A stretch of 64,000 nt of DNA from Macrotrachela quadricornifera. Taxonomy: Eukaryota > Rotifera > Eurotatoria > Philodinida > Philodinidae. Where the stretch lies: contig JAJEKB010021741.1 in NCBI GenBank assembly GCA_022393335.1, forward strand, positions 168,846 to 232,845, in the 5' to 3' direction. Below the pieces are notes generated by a model, which was given only the letters and a program-made list of their open reading frames with translations, had not been told where the DNA came from and ran no database searches. Below are positions 43,628 through 56,735 of this stretch, in pieces. The position numbers were made by a program, and so were the translations under genes. Every line of letters starts with the position of its first letter. The first letter of the stretch is position 1.

Positions 43628-45321
43628 TTAATCAGATTCTGTATGATGTAATTGATCTCCTGTGTCTTGTCTATTTCTTGGTATCCATGCAGATAAAGCT
43701 CGAACAAATTCCGTTGTTCCACAATTTCCCCAAAAAATCCAACCCCAACCAGATTTTTCATCTAACATTGAACGTCTAACACGAGCTCGAAAGCCTTTAG
43801 CAAAATCTTTTGTTTGCCATATTAATAATAAATTTAACATTTTTAAAATTTTATTAATAATAATCTCAGGTAAACCATTATCATTCCATTTTTGTAATAT
43901 TTGAATAATAAAATCTTTTGGAACATAAATGATTTCATTTAATGAAATATTAATTGGTTGTTCAGGATCAACAGTAAAAAAATTTATAAATGTTCGACGA
44001 CGACCATTTGCATGTGTTAAATTTCGAATTTGTTGAAAACGATGAGGAATTGAATTTGAAAATACAATAGCTGTACCAGTTTTAATAGATGATATATAAT
44101 GATCAGTTTCAATTTCTTCATAATAATCTCGAGATGCATATTTTGGACGAAATTTTAAAGAACCACCTTCAAGTTGTTCATCAACATCTAAATAATAAAC
44201 TCCAACAGCAATAATATTTTCTGTTTGACCTTCCGTATGCCAATGACCAGAATATTTCATACCTAAAAATAAAAAAATAAAATATTTAGATATGGTTTTG
44301 TCCATTTTATTTACCTGCTTTTAAATTATAACTTTGTACTTTAATAATAACTTGTAATTTTTGTTGTTCATTTGAATTAAGTTTAATTAATTTCATTTGT
44401 TCAAACATTGGTAACATTGAATGAAAAATTTTTGCTATATCATCATAACTTTGTTTATATTTCGATAATACAGGCAAATGATGAATTGGTGTTTTAATAT
44501 CAACTTTTCCATTTTGATCAATAATAAATTCAGATGGTAACCATTGATATGTATCTCGTAATTTTTCATGTTCAGATAAATCATTATATTCTCCATTTTT
44601 AATATCACTTATAAAATCATGTTCGTTATAACTATCATATTTTAATTGTCTTCTTCGTCTCTCAATCCAACGATCTCTATCAAATATTGATGGAGGTTTA
44701 TATGGAAGTAAATCAGGATCAATAATATCTTCAACAGGTGATGGATGTGGATGAAAATCTTGACGTTCTTCATTAAGATCATAAAAGACTTTTAAAAGTC
44801 GTTCTCGACATGAATTTTTAATTGGTAAATTTTCATTAATCCATACTGGATATGTAAGAAAAGCATAACCACCATCACCAAATCCTGTTTCTCTATCACC
44901 ATGTAATCGATAAAAATCAGGTTTATTAATTATTGTTTCATCAATTATTTCATTTTTATCAATTAACCATTTATCATTCCATTCAATCCATTTACAAACC
45001 CAACATGATTTCATTCGTTTTGATGAACATTTTTTTTTATATATAATCAGAACATTTATCTATTTCAGCTTCTTTTTCATTTAATCATACATGAATACCT
45101 TTAGATTCTTCAAATTCTATTAAAAAGACTCGACAAGGATATTCTTCAATATCATAAGTTTTTTCATAATGACAATGAGATGAAGAAAGTTCTTGTATAA
45201 GTGTTTGATCAGTTATATGAATTGTAAACCATTTGAATAGATAATTATTTAAAATATATGGTTGAATAGGAACAAAATGATGTTGATCAAGATTGGTAGA
45301 GGTTGTTGTTGTTGCAGCCAT
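43628..45321 (-). CDS. DUF4246-family protein (2-oxoglutarate/Fe(II) dioxygenase-like fold), possibly disabled
   Basis: Reads minus: exon 1 from ATG 45321 to about 45085, exon 2 to 44316, exon 3 44262-43628. The 53-bp intron between exons 2 and 3 (GTAAAT...TTTTTAG) is phase 1 and joins LKAG to MKYSGHWHTEG. The C-terminal half has the double-stranded beta-helix signature: H-x-H/E in GHWHTEGQTE, a later His in NSIPHRFQQI and an Arg in RRRTFINFF, the expected iron and 2-oxoglutarate ligands. DUF4246 proteins occur in fungi and bacteria; substrate unknown. Between exons 1 and 2 a TGA (after GIHV) is followed by coding-like NEKEAEIDKCSDY and an A9 run that shifts the frame to YKKKCSSKR. Either these are two lesions, or one is an assembly error, or a 31-bp GTATGA...AAATAG intron restores the frame; that is shorter than other introns here. 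Confidence 0.68.
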
Positions 45322-45920
45322 GAAAGAAAATGTTTTTTTAAAGAATGAAGAAAAATATTTATTTTGTATATGTTGTGAAATTACATGTTATGCACCATAT
45401 GAATAGAACAAGGTTATTTCCTTCCTGTGTGAAATATTTTTGGTCAAAAAAGTCGAGTTTTTAAAAATGAAGATATAGAAAAAACACGGAAATTGACATA
45501 TCTCGCTAAAAGACAAAAAATCTCACATAGTATGTTTTATAAAGCATCTTCTATTCTACATATGGTTATATTAATAAGGATACTATTTTTTAGTTTCGAT
45601 TCGCAATATTGAAAATATACAGATATGTAGAAAAAATTTTATTGAAAAATTTTTTTGAATTTTTTAAAGATTATTTCGTTACTCACAAACAAGGTCTGGG
45701 AAATTATTTCCGAGTTCATATTCGGAAAGTGCATCAAATTTTAGTTCTAATTTCTAGCTTCTCATTTGTCTAGAATAGTTTCAAGTAGAATGTTTTTTAT
45801 AAACTATGGATCACAGATGGGCACAGGGCAAATTTTTTGTACTTCTGCTTTGCCCTACAAATCTAATATAAAATATGATTATTTTTATTAATCAAGTTCG
45901 ATAATAACAACCTTTTAAAT
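45322..45920. other. Intergenic, no gene seen
   Basis: Promoter side of the DUF4246 gene. AT-rich, nothing recognisable. Confidence 0.45.
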
Positions 45921-46543
45921 ATACAAAACTGTCAACTTCATTTTTCAAATAAGTTGTTTTTGTTGGCGAATAATTGAAAAAATTAATAGCCACTCAGCCG
46001 TCCAATTGCGACTGTCAGGAAACAAAACAATTATTAAAAATGTTTTCAAACAACAACTCTACTGAAATTGGAAATATACTGCAAGATACTCCGTGAAATT
46101 CTGCATCTGGTGATGTCTCACAATTCAAGAAAAACAAAAAATTTTCGTTGCTGATTTTAAATATTATATCACTTTGTTCAGGAATAATTTCTATATCTGA
46201 TGATATAACAATAAACGGTTCAAGGACCACAGCTGATCCTTGAAAACTCGAGTTTCGAAAGTGCATTTAAAACAAAATGCCGTCAGATGTTAGTTTCGAA
46301 TATTTTGCGCTTCAACGACACTGCCAGGAGCCTTGAAAATGTAGAGCAGAAAATTCTCTATCTATTGATGCTGAATACTTTACATTTAGCATCGAACTTG
46401 ATGAGGACAAACTTATACAAATCAACAGATGTTCGAATAAAATAACAGGAAATCGCAGTTGGACAACTGTGTAGCTGTTAATCTTTTGGATTATTCGCCG
46501 ACAAAAAAATCTTATTTGAAAAATGAAGTTAACAGTTTTGTAG
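45921..46543. repeat. Inverted-repeat element with about 100-bp arms
   Basis: The left arm 45921-46020 (ACAAAACTGTCAACTTCATT...) pairs with the right arm 46447-46543 (reverse complement ACAAAACTGTTAACTTCATT...). TTCAAATAAG and GGCGAATAAT are shared. The interior contains an ORF (46015-46266 minus) without recognisable domains. A direct repeat of about 35 bp (GTAGAGC...TTCTCTATCTA) occurs inside at 46340 and just outside at 46541. Confidence 0.65.
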
Positions 46544-47017
46544 AGCGAAAAGTTCTCTATCTAATGAGCATAAAATGGAGTCTTTGATATCTTAAGAACT
46601 ATCTTAAAATGTGGGAAAGATTTTATCCCATTTATTATGATCCATCCGTTTGTAAAAACGAGATATTGTGTTTTATTCAGTTTATTTTGAAGAGCAAAAA
46701 AAACGAAACAATATTAGACATTTTCAAACTCTAACACATCATACAAATGCGATATGTGATAAAGAAAAGAAGAAAGGTGTTTTATCTTACACTGAATTGT
46801 TTATTATGGGTGAATCCATGGGAAACGTACCACGTTTACATCGACTTTCTCAGAATCTGCTCAAACTTTCAGGGTTTGTAGAGCTCAATGAGCTGATCAT
46901 TTTGGTATAAAATTGTCCTAGGTTTGTATCTAGTTTGACTGAGAAAGACCCAAAATACTGTTTAACGAAAATAGCGAAAAATATGCAAAATCGCGTGGTT
47001 CCCTAACAGTATTTTGC
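46544..47017. other. Repeat-like flank of the assembly gap
   Basis: A short plus ORF (46668-46910) has no recognisable content. CAAAATACTGTT (46951) and AACAGTATTTTG (47005) form a 12-bp inverted pair right beside the gap, so the missing bases probably contain a repeat. Confidence 0.45.
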
Positions 47018-47417
47018 NNNNNNNNNNNNNNNNNNNNNNNNNNNNNNNNNNNNNNNNNNNNNNNNNNNNNNNNNNNNNNNNNNNNNNNNNNNNNNNNNNN
47101 NNNNNNNNNNNNNNNNNNNNNNNNNNNNNNNNNNNNNNNNNNNNNNNNNNNNNNNNNNNNNNNNNNNNNNNNNNNNNNNNNNNNNNNNNNNNNNNNNNNN
47201 NNNNNNNNNNNNNNNNNNNNNNNNNNNNNNNNNNNNNNNNNNNNNNNNNNNNNNNNNNNNNNNNNNNNNNNNNNNNNNNNNNNNNNNNNNNNNNNNNNNN
47301 NNNNNNNNNNNNNNNNNNNNNNNNNNNNNNNNNNNNNNNNNNNNNNNNNNNNNNNNNNNNNNNNNNNNNNNNNNNNNNNNNNNNNNNNNNNNNNNNNNNN
47401 NNNNNNNNNNNNNNNNN
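47018..47417. other. Assembly gap (400 N)
   Basis: Exactly 400 ambiguous bases. A round length suggests a gap of estimated or arbitrary size. It removes the 3' exons of the NHL/EGF gene. Confidence 0.99.
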
Positions 47418-50400
47418 TATAAATAATAATTTTTGTAGCACGTATCTCACAATGACGACCAGAATACCAATCAGCAAGACATTCACATGTATAATTAAGT
47501 AATAATGGACGACAAACACCATTATTCTCACATGTTATATTATAACAATAGTTTATTTTTCTTTCACAATTCGTACCTTCCCAACCAGATGCACATGTAC
47601 AGTTAAAATTTCCATCTAATGTTTCATTACATATACCTATAAGTAGACATTTTATTTTTAATAAAAAGTAAAAATAAATATCTACCATCATTCCAACAAG
47701 TATTTGGTTTACAAGGTCGATGATCAAATTCACATTGTGTACCATTAAAACCGGATGGACATGAACATTTATAACCTTTATCATCATTTGTATCATTGCA
47801 TGTGCCATTATTTTGACATGGTTTAAGCATGTTACATCGAGTACTGGATACATTACAATTAAGACCAATGTTCGTTGAATTCATGCAAGAAAGTACCATC
47901 AAAGAAGATGATGAAGGTACAACTAAGAAAAACAAATGATGATAGAATGAATTAAATTATATAAAATGATTTTTTCATCATGTATTTTTATTGTTAATAG
48001 GACTTATTTCTAGATCATATCTGTAAAACATTATTGAATTACAGAACCGGTGAAATTTTAAAGCTATGAATCGATATCTTAAATTAGTCGAACATAAAAG
48101 ATTTAAATTTGAGAAAAATTTAAAATCAACATAATTATATTCAACTATAATCAATCTAGACAGAGTTTGTTTAATACTTAAAGCATATTAAAAGTAGTGA
48201 GAGTGACATTTTAATAATGTTTTGTAAACTTAAAGAAACTTTCTTTCTATATACTCTGGTAGAGAAAAGAGTACTCTATTTTTCTATCATATATGATGGT
48301 TCCACAGTTATACAAAACTCCTCTCCATATTAGAAGCATCCAGAAGCAATTTTCAAGGGTATAAGAGAATCATTGTGTTGACTATCTTGACTATTTATTG
48401 AGGATAAGTTCAATTAATCTTATACAAATTCTTTGAACTTAAATATAGAAATACAAGATATTCTTATCCGTGTAATAAACTACTTAAAAACAATGAAGTG
48501 AAAAGAGCTACATACAAATAAACTTTATGTCAGCTATTGGTACCTATTTAAGGAAGATCGATTTTTACAAAACTTTGAAAACATTCGGACCTAATAAAGC
48601 CTACGGGCTTATAATACATCTTTCACATTGATCTTTTTATAGGAGGCTTCTAATACGGAGAGGAATTTATTGATACAGTTTTTATAGAACTTTTGACGAA
48701 GAGCATTTATTTCAGTAAAATATGTACAAATAGTTTCGGATACTTACTATATCTATGATTTTAATTAAAATTCGTTGTTTATATTTATTTTAAAGAATAC
48801 TACTTAGACTATCATTGAGATCTGTAAACATTAAATTGGTACTCTCTTATAAGAGCTTTTAATCAACATTTAGAAATATTTTAATCACTTGTGATAATCA
48901 GCTAGGAAATTAAAAAAGATTTGATTTAATGAAGAGAAAAAATATTTTTAATAAAACTTTGTTAGTGTCAATTTTTTTAGTTAAAAATCATTAGACTTAC
49001 TACAAGAATTTGATGTTAAGAGAAACTTTTGAATACGACTATTGTTCGAGTCAACAACAAATAGGTTACCATATGTATCAAAAGCGAGAGCACGTGGTTC
49101 ATTTAATTGACTAGCTGTTGTACCGCTTACACTTGAACATCCAACCAAACATCGAAAACCAGTTGCAGTTGAGGCAACGATACGATGGTTAAGATGATCG
49201 ACAATATACAAGTAACCATTGATATCAAGTGTAACTCCAGTTGGGCGATTCAGTGTAATAGTTCCTGGTGCTGCACTTCCTACCACTGTTGTACCATTTA
49301 ATTGTCCAATTTGGAAGCGTTGGATCCTATCGTTTCTACTGTCTGCCACATACAAGGTAAACTTATCGACAAAGAGTCCGTTAGGCCAATGCAACATATA
49401 CGGCCCCGAGCCACGAGTGTAATTACCTGCGACGATTGTCGGTGTATTTAAACCACTAATGAGTGATACCTTAACAACTGTGTGATTTGCATCAAGAGAA
49501 CAGTAAAGAGTTTTATTATTATCTATAAATAGGCTATAACAGCTGCTGTGAACAGTAGTGACAGAGACACTATTTGTCGTATTTGATGCCCATTTATCAA
49601 TCCGATGGTTGTAGCGACCATTATCAATGTAAACATCGCCATTATTTATGACGAAAAGACTGAGTGAATAATTCAAGCCATCGGATATATTTTGCGTTGG
49701 AATGAGACTGTCTTCAGACCATATTACTACACGATTGCGCTTTGTAGCAACAACATAAACTGTATTATTAGTATTAACAAAAATATTGTAAGGATATCGA
49801 CCAACTGTACTGCTATTTGCAAAAGTGACGCCATCAGAATTCCATGATGCACATGGTGAAATTTTTGGCTGATTATATGAAACACCTAAATAAAATATAT
49901 CATACTTTGTGGATTTTTTTTATCTCCTCTTTGATATAGAACCTTCATTATATTCAGATACACGAGGCTTTATATTTACTAACAATAAAAGAGAAGATTA
50001 TGTTTTTCTCTTATATCATTAAAGAAAATATAACATGAAATATAGTTTATGAACTAATTAGTGTCATAGCAGCACATTCTCATATAACAACTTTTCAATT
50101 TAACCGTAGTTAAAAATGCTTTGAAAAATTGAATTCATACAAATCAAATACATGATCTAATTCTCTCAATCTGGTTTAGTTGGAAATTTTTTTCAGAAAC
50201 ATGTTATATCTGAATTAATTTTCAACGTATTGTACAGAACTTTGTAAGGATAGTCATAAGACACAGTATCTTACATTCGATACTTGAATAATACATTTTT
50301 ATTTTATATATCGAACAATTTATTTGTCTAATAAATTCGATGTTTCTTAAATATTATATCTCTTAGTCTACCGTATCAATCTTCAACTCAAAGAAAGAAA

Positions 50401-52624
50401 AAATGATTCTTCTAGTAATTCTTACACAATATTATTCTTTGTTAGAAATTAGACATTTTGCTTTCTCAGACCAATTATAGTGCATAGTTATGGTAAAACA
50501 AGAAACTTATTAGTCATTTTATCTGTTATTATTATTCTCTTATTAATCATGTAATATTTTGTGTTTCCATTAGGTAGAATGTTATACCAATTCATATATA
50601 GATCGTTTTCATAAAATATACCGTTGTTACACATATGCGAAGGCCTATGACTTCTAAAGGCTGTTTGTCACTGGTAAAGAGCAGTCACACTAAATCGTCA
50701 CAAAACAACGAAAATTCTAGTGTCAGATCAAATTTTGCATTCGATCTGCAAGAAAAATAGGTCTTCATGATAAAATGTCGTTCATAAGGTTACATTTTAA
50801 TCAACATCAAAAATAATTATTATGAAGAAAAGTAAATATATTTTATAATCTTCAATGTTTAAACTTCAAAAGTATACTTAACCATGCTTGTTAAAGAATT
50901 TTTTTCTCGAATAAAACTTATTGTATCGAAACATAACTAACGTTTTACTTAGATGGATTTCTATAAAAGTAAACATTTATGATATAATAAAACAAAGACA
51001 ATGCTTTAATATTAATCACGAATGAATAAGATACTCACTTTGATGCTTGAAAATTTGAAACTTTTGCACCCGATTGTTACCCCAGTCACTGACATAAAGA
51101 GAACCATTGCTATCAAATGATAAAGAATGCGGCGCATCTAGCTGATTTGAAGCAATTCCAGATTCTCCTGTACAAGCAGCAATACACACTCCAAACGTCG
51201 AGTTAGGTCCCCATCGTGTGATGCGTGCATTGCCCGAGTCACTAATATACATATACTCATTTGTATCAACAATGATTTGAGTAGGACAATTGAGTTGTGT
51301 TGGAGTGTTACCAGGTTTTCCATTGCCTGCCACACGGATGCCAGCTGTAGCCCCTGAAGGCCATTTCATAATTCGATGGTTATAAGTGTCTGCAATGTAG
51401 ATGGCTCCAGCATGGTTGACAAACATTCCATATGGATGATTGAGTTCGGTGTCATTAGATCCGTTTGTTCCAGTACCCGCAACCATTGTTTCATTTGTTG
51501 AATTCGAAGAAAAACGTAGTACTTTATGTTGTGAATTAGAACTCAAATAAATATTGGCATCATCATCAACATAAATATAAAAGGGCTGAATAATTCCTGT
51601 AAGGATAAGTGCGGTCATTGGATCTGACCCATTGAGTGACATTTTTTGCACTCGCTCATTTCCCGTGTCTATAACATACAACCATGTATTTGTAAGAAAG
51701 AGATCGTACGGAACGTTGAGTTGTCTCGAATCTGCACCTGGGCCAGAACCGATAGTAAATGGTTTAGCAGTAGAATTAAGATAGATGACTACAATGCGAT
51801 GATTCAATGTATCACTAACATAGAGAACATCGTTTCGGCTGATCATTATACTTAATGATCTATTGAGTAGAAAGAGAGATGATCCAGGCTGCCGATATGT
51901 TGAACCGACCACAGTAACACCATTTTGATCCCATGTTGCATATGGTGATAGGCTTATTTCCCCTTCAAAAATAAAAATGCATCAATACAATTGTCATCAA
52001 ATCAACATCATAAAAGAAAAAAACATGTTTCTCTTATATGTGCAAAAGATATTAATCCAGAAAACTAATCTGTAGAATAAGAGTTTTCTGAAAATAACTA
52101 CAGACATTTCTGTTATAAACATTTACATCTCAATCAGCAAAAAGTAGAAATAATGTCTCTAAATTGTGCTGAAATTACTGTACAATATCTATTGCGTTGC
52201 TGATTTCTATTGTATAGGATTAATAGAAGGAGAAAAACTAATTTCTTTTAAATATTAAACAAACTCGAAAATTGAGAGTAAATCTTAAACTGTGACTTGT
52301 GCTAAGTAGTGTTCATGATAATACACTTCCATTATTTTACTATTGACTCTATAATCAATTACGAATATTCTAGAAAAGGCTAAAGCAAACCTAATCGAAA
52401 AATTGCTTAAATTTGTTTTATTCAAGTCTTATAGACGAATATTCTAAGACTAATGTTTGTACAATACACAGCTAATCAACTTATTTATAAATGAGTAATT
52501 TTTGGGCGACATTCTCCTTATTTTTCATATGGTATCAGTCATAGTTCAAGTTGTATTTACTTGATGTTCCATAGACAATCATTAGAATAATTAGCCATAG
52601 AGTGAAATAATATTTCGATGGCAT
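47418..52624 (-). CDS. Secreted NHL-repeat / EGF-like multi-exon protein, 3' end lost in gap
   Basis: Exons by GT-AG and phase: 52624-52561 (ATG and hydrophobic signal segment YYFTLWLIILMIVYG), 51962-51039, 49885-49001, 47922-47686, and 47636 running into the gap. All junctions are phase 1. Exons 2 and 3 each start with a PxATW/PCASW-type motif and encode one set of NHL beta-propeller blades, recognised by repeats such as YVSDTLNHRIV, YIADTYNHRIMKW, YISDSGNARITRW, YVADSRNDRIQRF and YIVDHLNHRIV. Exons 4 and 5 encode three EGF-like modules (PCQNNGTC...CSCPSGFNGTQCE; TCWNDGICN...CTCASGWEGTNCE; TCENNGVC...CECLADWYSGRHCE). It is an extracellular protein; a transmembrane anchor may follow in missing exons. 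NHL propellers bind proteins or glycans; the ligand here is unknown. A decayed relative lies at 54.8-56.7 kb. Confidence 0.85.
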
Positions 52625-54769
52625 TCGATACAATCTGTGAATAAAATGAGGATTAGTTAAATGTATGAAAATAAGAAATGAAAGAAGAATATTCTTCGTT
52701 CTTCTATTACTTTTTTTTTATTATCTTTTTCTTCTAGTTTACTCGTTTATTAATTGACACTTTTATTATGTATTCTGATCAAACGTGATATTATTTCATT
52801 TTATTAAATGAATAAATAGATGATTACCTTTATGATATTTTAATAGAAAATAATTTCTATACAATTCGATGACTAACAAATAAAAAGAGAAAAATGATTA
52901 AAGAATATAATGTTACCTGAACATGACAATAGCACCAGAACGTGTTTTCAAAAAAAAAAACTTTCATATAAATAGACAAACATAGTATCAGTTACAAAAA
53001 TCAATAGTTATGATGTTTTTATTACATGTTAATATTCAAAATATTATATTCCAGTAGACTGTTGAATAGGAGTGTGTACAATTGTTTTGTATACCAATCG
53101 AATCACTATCCATCATGAAAAATTATAAAATATAAATATTTGTATATCATAATGTTAAAATAGACTCGGAACTTCGAATCACTGAAATTGTGTAATTTAT
53201 AAACATTAATGAAACCTGATCTACATTGATTTTGCTGTTCTTTTGTCGTAATTATTTGTGAATATATAATATACAAGTAACGCTCGTCAAAGACGACTCG
53301 TTTAACCCTTGACTCATTCAATTCTATCTATTTTGAGAATTATTGCCAAATAAATTGTCAATAAATACAACGTTATATTCAACTCCATATGGACAAACTC
53401 TCCATATGTTATGATTTCTAAAAGCGAAACTATCAATCTCAAATTCAAAAATATATCAAGTACTCGCAATTTTCTCATCGTTGATAACATGTTTCGACTT
53501 TAGGAGAGCAATGATAAGGTGTTGACATTAGTCGCTTATAACACATCTGACATACTTCTTTCGAAAAGTTTTGTATATTTAATTGAAAGTTGTGCGCAAG
53601 AAGAGCACGTTTTAACCTTGTAAATGAACAGCGGGTTGCTCGTTAGTGCCCCTACAAGACGTCATTCACGACTAGCCGCTCCATTGTTTATGTCTACTTC
53701 TGAAATTAATAGTTCAATTTCGTTTACAAACTGAGCAAATCATGCCTGACTGTATAAGAATGGTTATGAGATATAGAATGAAAATCTTCAGATGAAAAAT
53801 TCAAAAACCAAGCCTATTTTACGTACTCTTTATGGTAAAGCATCTTCTATTGAATTGAATGTTTTTTGAAATAATTTTTATCGTGAGATATTGTTCACTG
53901 TCTATCATTCATGTTGAATTGATCAGAAAAATATAGAAGCGTCTCAGTTGATTAATTTGATACTGATATGCAAAATATTTCATGAGCAATAGGTCATCTA
54001 CATTTGTTAGTCAGCTTCTTGCTTATAGATTGATTTGGATGCCCTCACAAAATAATGATTTGTATGTAAATAAGAGATAATCTAAAAGCTGCAAAACTAT
54101 ATATAGACAACGCTTTATTGTGGATTTAATTTCTTTATGAATTATTCCCATGGCCAATTTTGTGGAACTCGTAGTTATATATTTTCCAAGAAAATAGTGA
54201 GCGTAAGTTTAAAGTCGAGGTTTTACAGCTCCTCCCATCTTATTGTTAGGTTTCCATTTCAGAAAGGCCTCCATTACAAACATCTCCCCATTGAGATTGA
54301 TGCAACATATTAAATGATTGTTGTGGTTTATTATCATTCTCTTGCATCAAACCTTTGCTGAAAAAATATCTATTAATGTGGAGTAGTAACATTTAAAAAT
54401 TTACAATAACCTAGCTCCTAGTTTATATATGAGAGTTTCACATTTTAGCCTCAAAAGTACTGTACTGACAAGCTTTGTATCTCCATTACCCGTCATCTGC
54501 ATTACAATATGCACGAACACATCGAAAATCTATTGATTTATCATTCGCTGTTGATCATTCTCAGATCACATCCAAAAGACATCCAAAGTGAAATATTTAT
54601 TGTTACGAATTGATTTAAACTATTATTTCATTTAATAGTTAGTCACGATAATAACTAGACTAAATTGACGATTCTCGAATGACTTCTAATCATAAGTTTA
54701 CTTTCCGTTTGATTTTTTCTAAAAATCAGAAGAAAAAAGTTGCTGACAGTATAAGAAAAAGTGACTTTT
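52625..54769. other. Intergenic between divergent NHL genes
   Basis: AT-rich, no confident gene. A minus-strand coding-like scrap (QWGDVCNGGLSE near 54265-54300) is too short to classify. Confidence 0.4.
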
Positions 54770-56735
54770 GGCATTAATTATCGGTCTTTGTCTCATTAGT
54801 TTGCTTATCTTCGGAACAACCAGTGTCATAATTACCATAACTACTTCAAGCACAACTATCACCACAAATAAATCTTGTCTCTCTTTCTTCACCTAGATTT
54901 AGAAAGATCAGAGTTCATATTTTAACTCAATAATATAATGATCATTTGATAAAGTAATGACGTTTAATCGGTTCATGTAAAATTGATTTAATTAATCACC
55001 ATGTTTCCATCTAAAAGATTTCTATTTTGATAGTTACTATCTTTCTATTTCGTTGAGACTCAACTGAAATCACTTTGGCAGGTATTATAGGTTGTGCAGG
55101 CATAATTCCTGCTCAGCATTCGACTCCATACAGTATGACATTAGATTCATCAACTGACACAGGATACACAGCATTGAATTGTTTAAATCAGTCTTCCAAT
55201 AACAAAATTAATGTAAATGGAAATATTTATATAGTAGATTCACACAATCATCGAGTCTTATTTGGATCGATCGGTTAATCTTCAGGAACAATTGTCGTCG
55301 GCAACGGTAAAAGTTCTTTCGATTTATGATTAATATCTTGAGTATAAGACTTCGTTTTGTTTAACATCAAAAGTAAAAAAAAAGAAGAAATATTGATCCT
55401 CATTTAAATTGTTAAGTATTCAATTTTTATGTCCTTGTCAAAATATTATGAGCTTTGATTTTGTGGTATCATTAGTATTTACAAAGATCTTTTTTTGTTG
55501 TAAACAACTAATCTATTGCATTGTAATTTCCATTCATTTTTATATTATACTATCTAGTTTTGACGACTTGATCCAGTTCATAGTAGATTAAGAATTATTC
55601 ATACCCATTCAATGTTATGCGTACTCTATTAGAGAATGTTTCAGTTGAATCAAAATTAATACGGATTATAAGTACATATCTTTTACAAACAGGATTTCTA
55701 CATAATCAAACTCAATAATGATTTTAGTACTTCATTAAAACAATATTAAATTTTAATAAGGTTAAGATTGATACTTCAATTTTCTGAAAACTATCTTAAC
55801 TTGAATAATATTCATAGCACTTAGTACGATAAATACGTTATTTTTTTTCTATTGCCTAAAGAAGTATACTTCGAGTTGGATAGCTCATTACAAGATCTCA
55901 TAGCCAACTAATAACATGATTTGACAAATATTAAAATCACAAATAAATATAGAAAAATATTTTAATACTATATACGAATATCTCAAAAAAAATAATATTA
56001 TTACTAGATAAAAAACACATCAATTCAGTCAAAGCTAAACAATGTATACATTGTGTAGTCTCATTCTATCACAAATCAAACCAAGATAATAAGTTAATGC
56101 TGTAGTGAAATTTTTTAATATCAAATTTTCTTAGACTATTATTATGGTTTACAACTTAGTGTGTTTACAGGTATCGCTGGCGCATCAGATAATCAACTAG
56201 ACACTTCATATAGTATTGAACATGACTGAAGTTCAAATATATTTTATATAAGAGATCAAAACACTCATCATGTAATGAGTTGTTTACCAAATTCAACATT
56301 AGGAACTGCGATTGCTGGTAAAAATGGACGAGGAATGGGTATTACACAACTGAATTATCCTTTAGGTATCTATTTTGATTCATCTTCAAATATTCTTTTA
56401 ATTGTCAATTATGCTGCTCATAATATTGTTCGTTGGATATTGGATGCAAGTAGTCGTTGGTACTACTGGAGTCTTTGGTAATATATCTACAGTGCTCTCA
56501 TTTCCTTTCAATGTTACATGTGATTACATGAAGAACGTTTATGTGGCCGACGCAGGTAATCATCGTATACAATTTTTTTTCGTTAATCAATCAAATGGAA
56601 CAACAATTGCTGGAGCAACAGGCGCAACGGGTAATAGTGCCACATTATTAAATGAACCTACGTCGATAGTTGTAGATGCTCAATTCAATATATATGTAGT
56701 AGACTATGGAAAAAGTCGAATACAACAGTTTCTAC
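54770..56735 (+). pseudogene. Decayed NHL-repeat membrane protein gene
   Basis: A transmembrane-like segment (LIIGLCLISLLIFG near 54778-54820) is followed by a Thr/Ser stalk (ITTSSTTITTNKS). An NHL exon begins after TTTGGCAG at 55080 (GNIYIVDSHNHRV) and is broken by TAA at 55276-55278 before SSGTIVVGNG. A second NHL exon begins after a CAG near 56171. It has an in-frame TGA near 56227 (HD-stop-SSN), reads LNYPLGIYFDSSSNILL, and shifts frame near 56455 into VYVADAGNHRIQFF and IYVVDYGKSRIQQF. The layout matches bdelloid type II NHL proteins with a stalk. At least two stops and one frame change, plus a hAT insertion at the 3' end, mark it as dead. Confidence 0.75.

Noticed and set aside
46930..47868. 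Long ORFs running through the gap
   Set aside because: The ambiguous bases keep the frames open artificially; only the EGF-coding frame outside the gap is supported.
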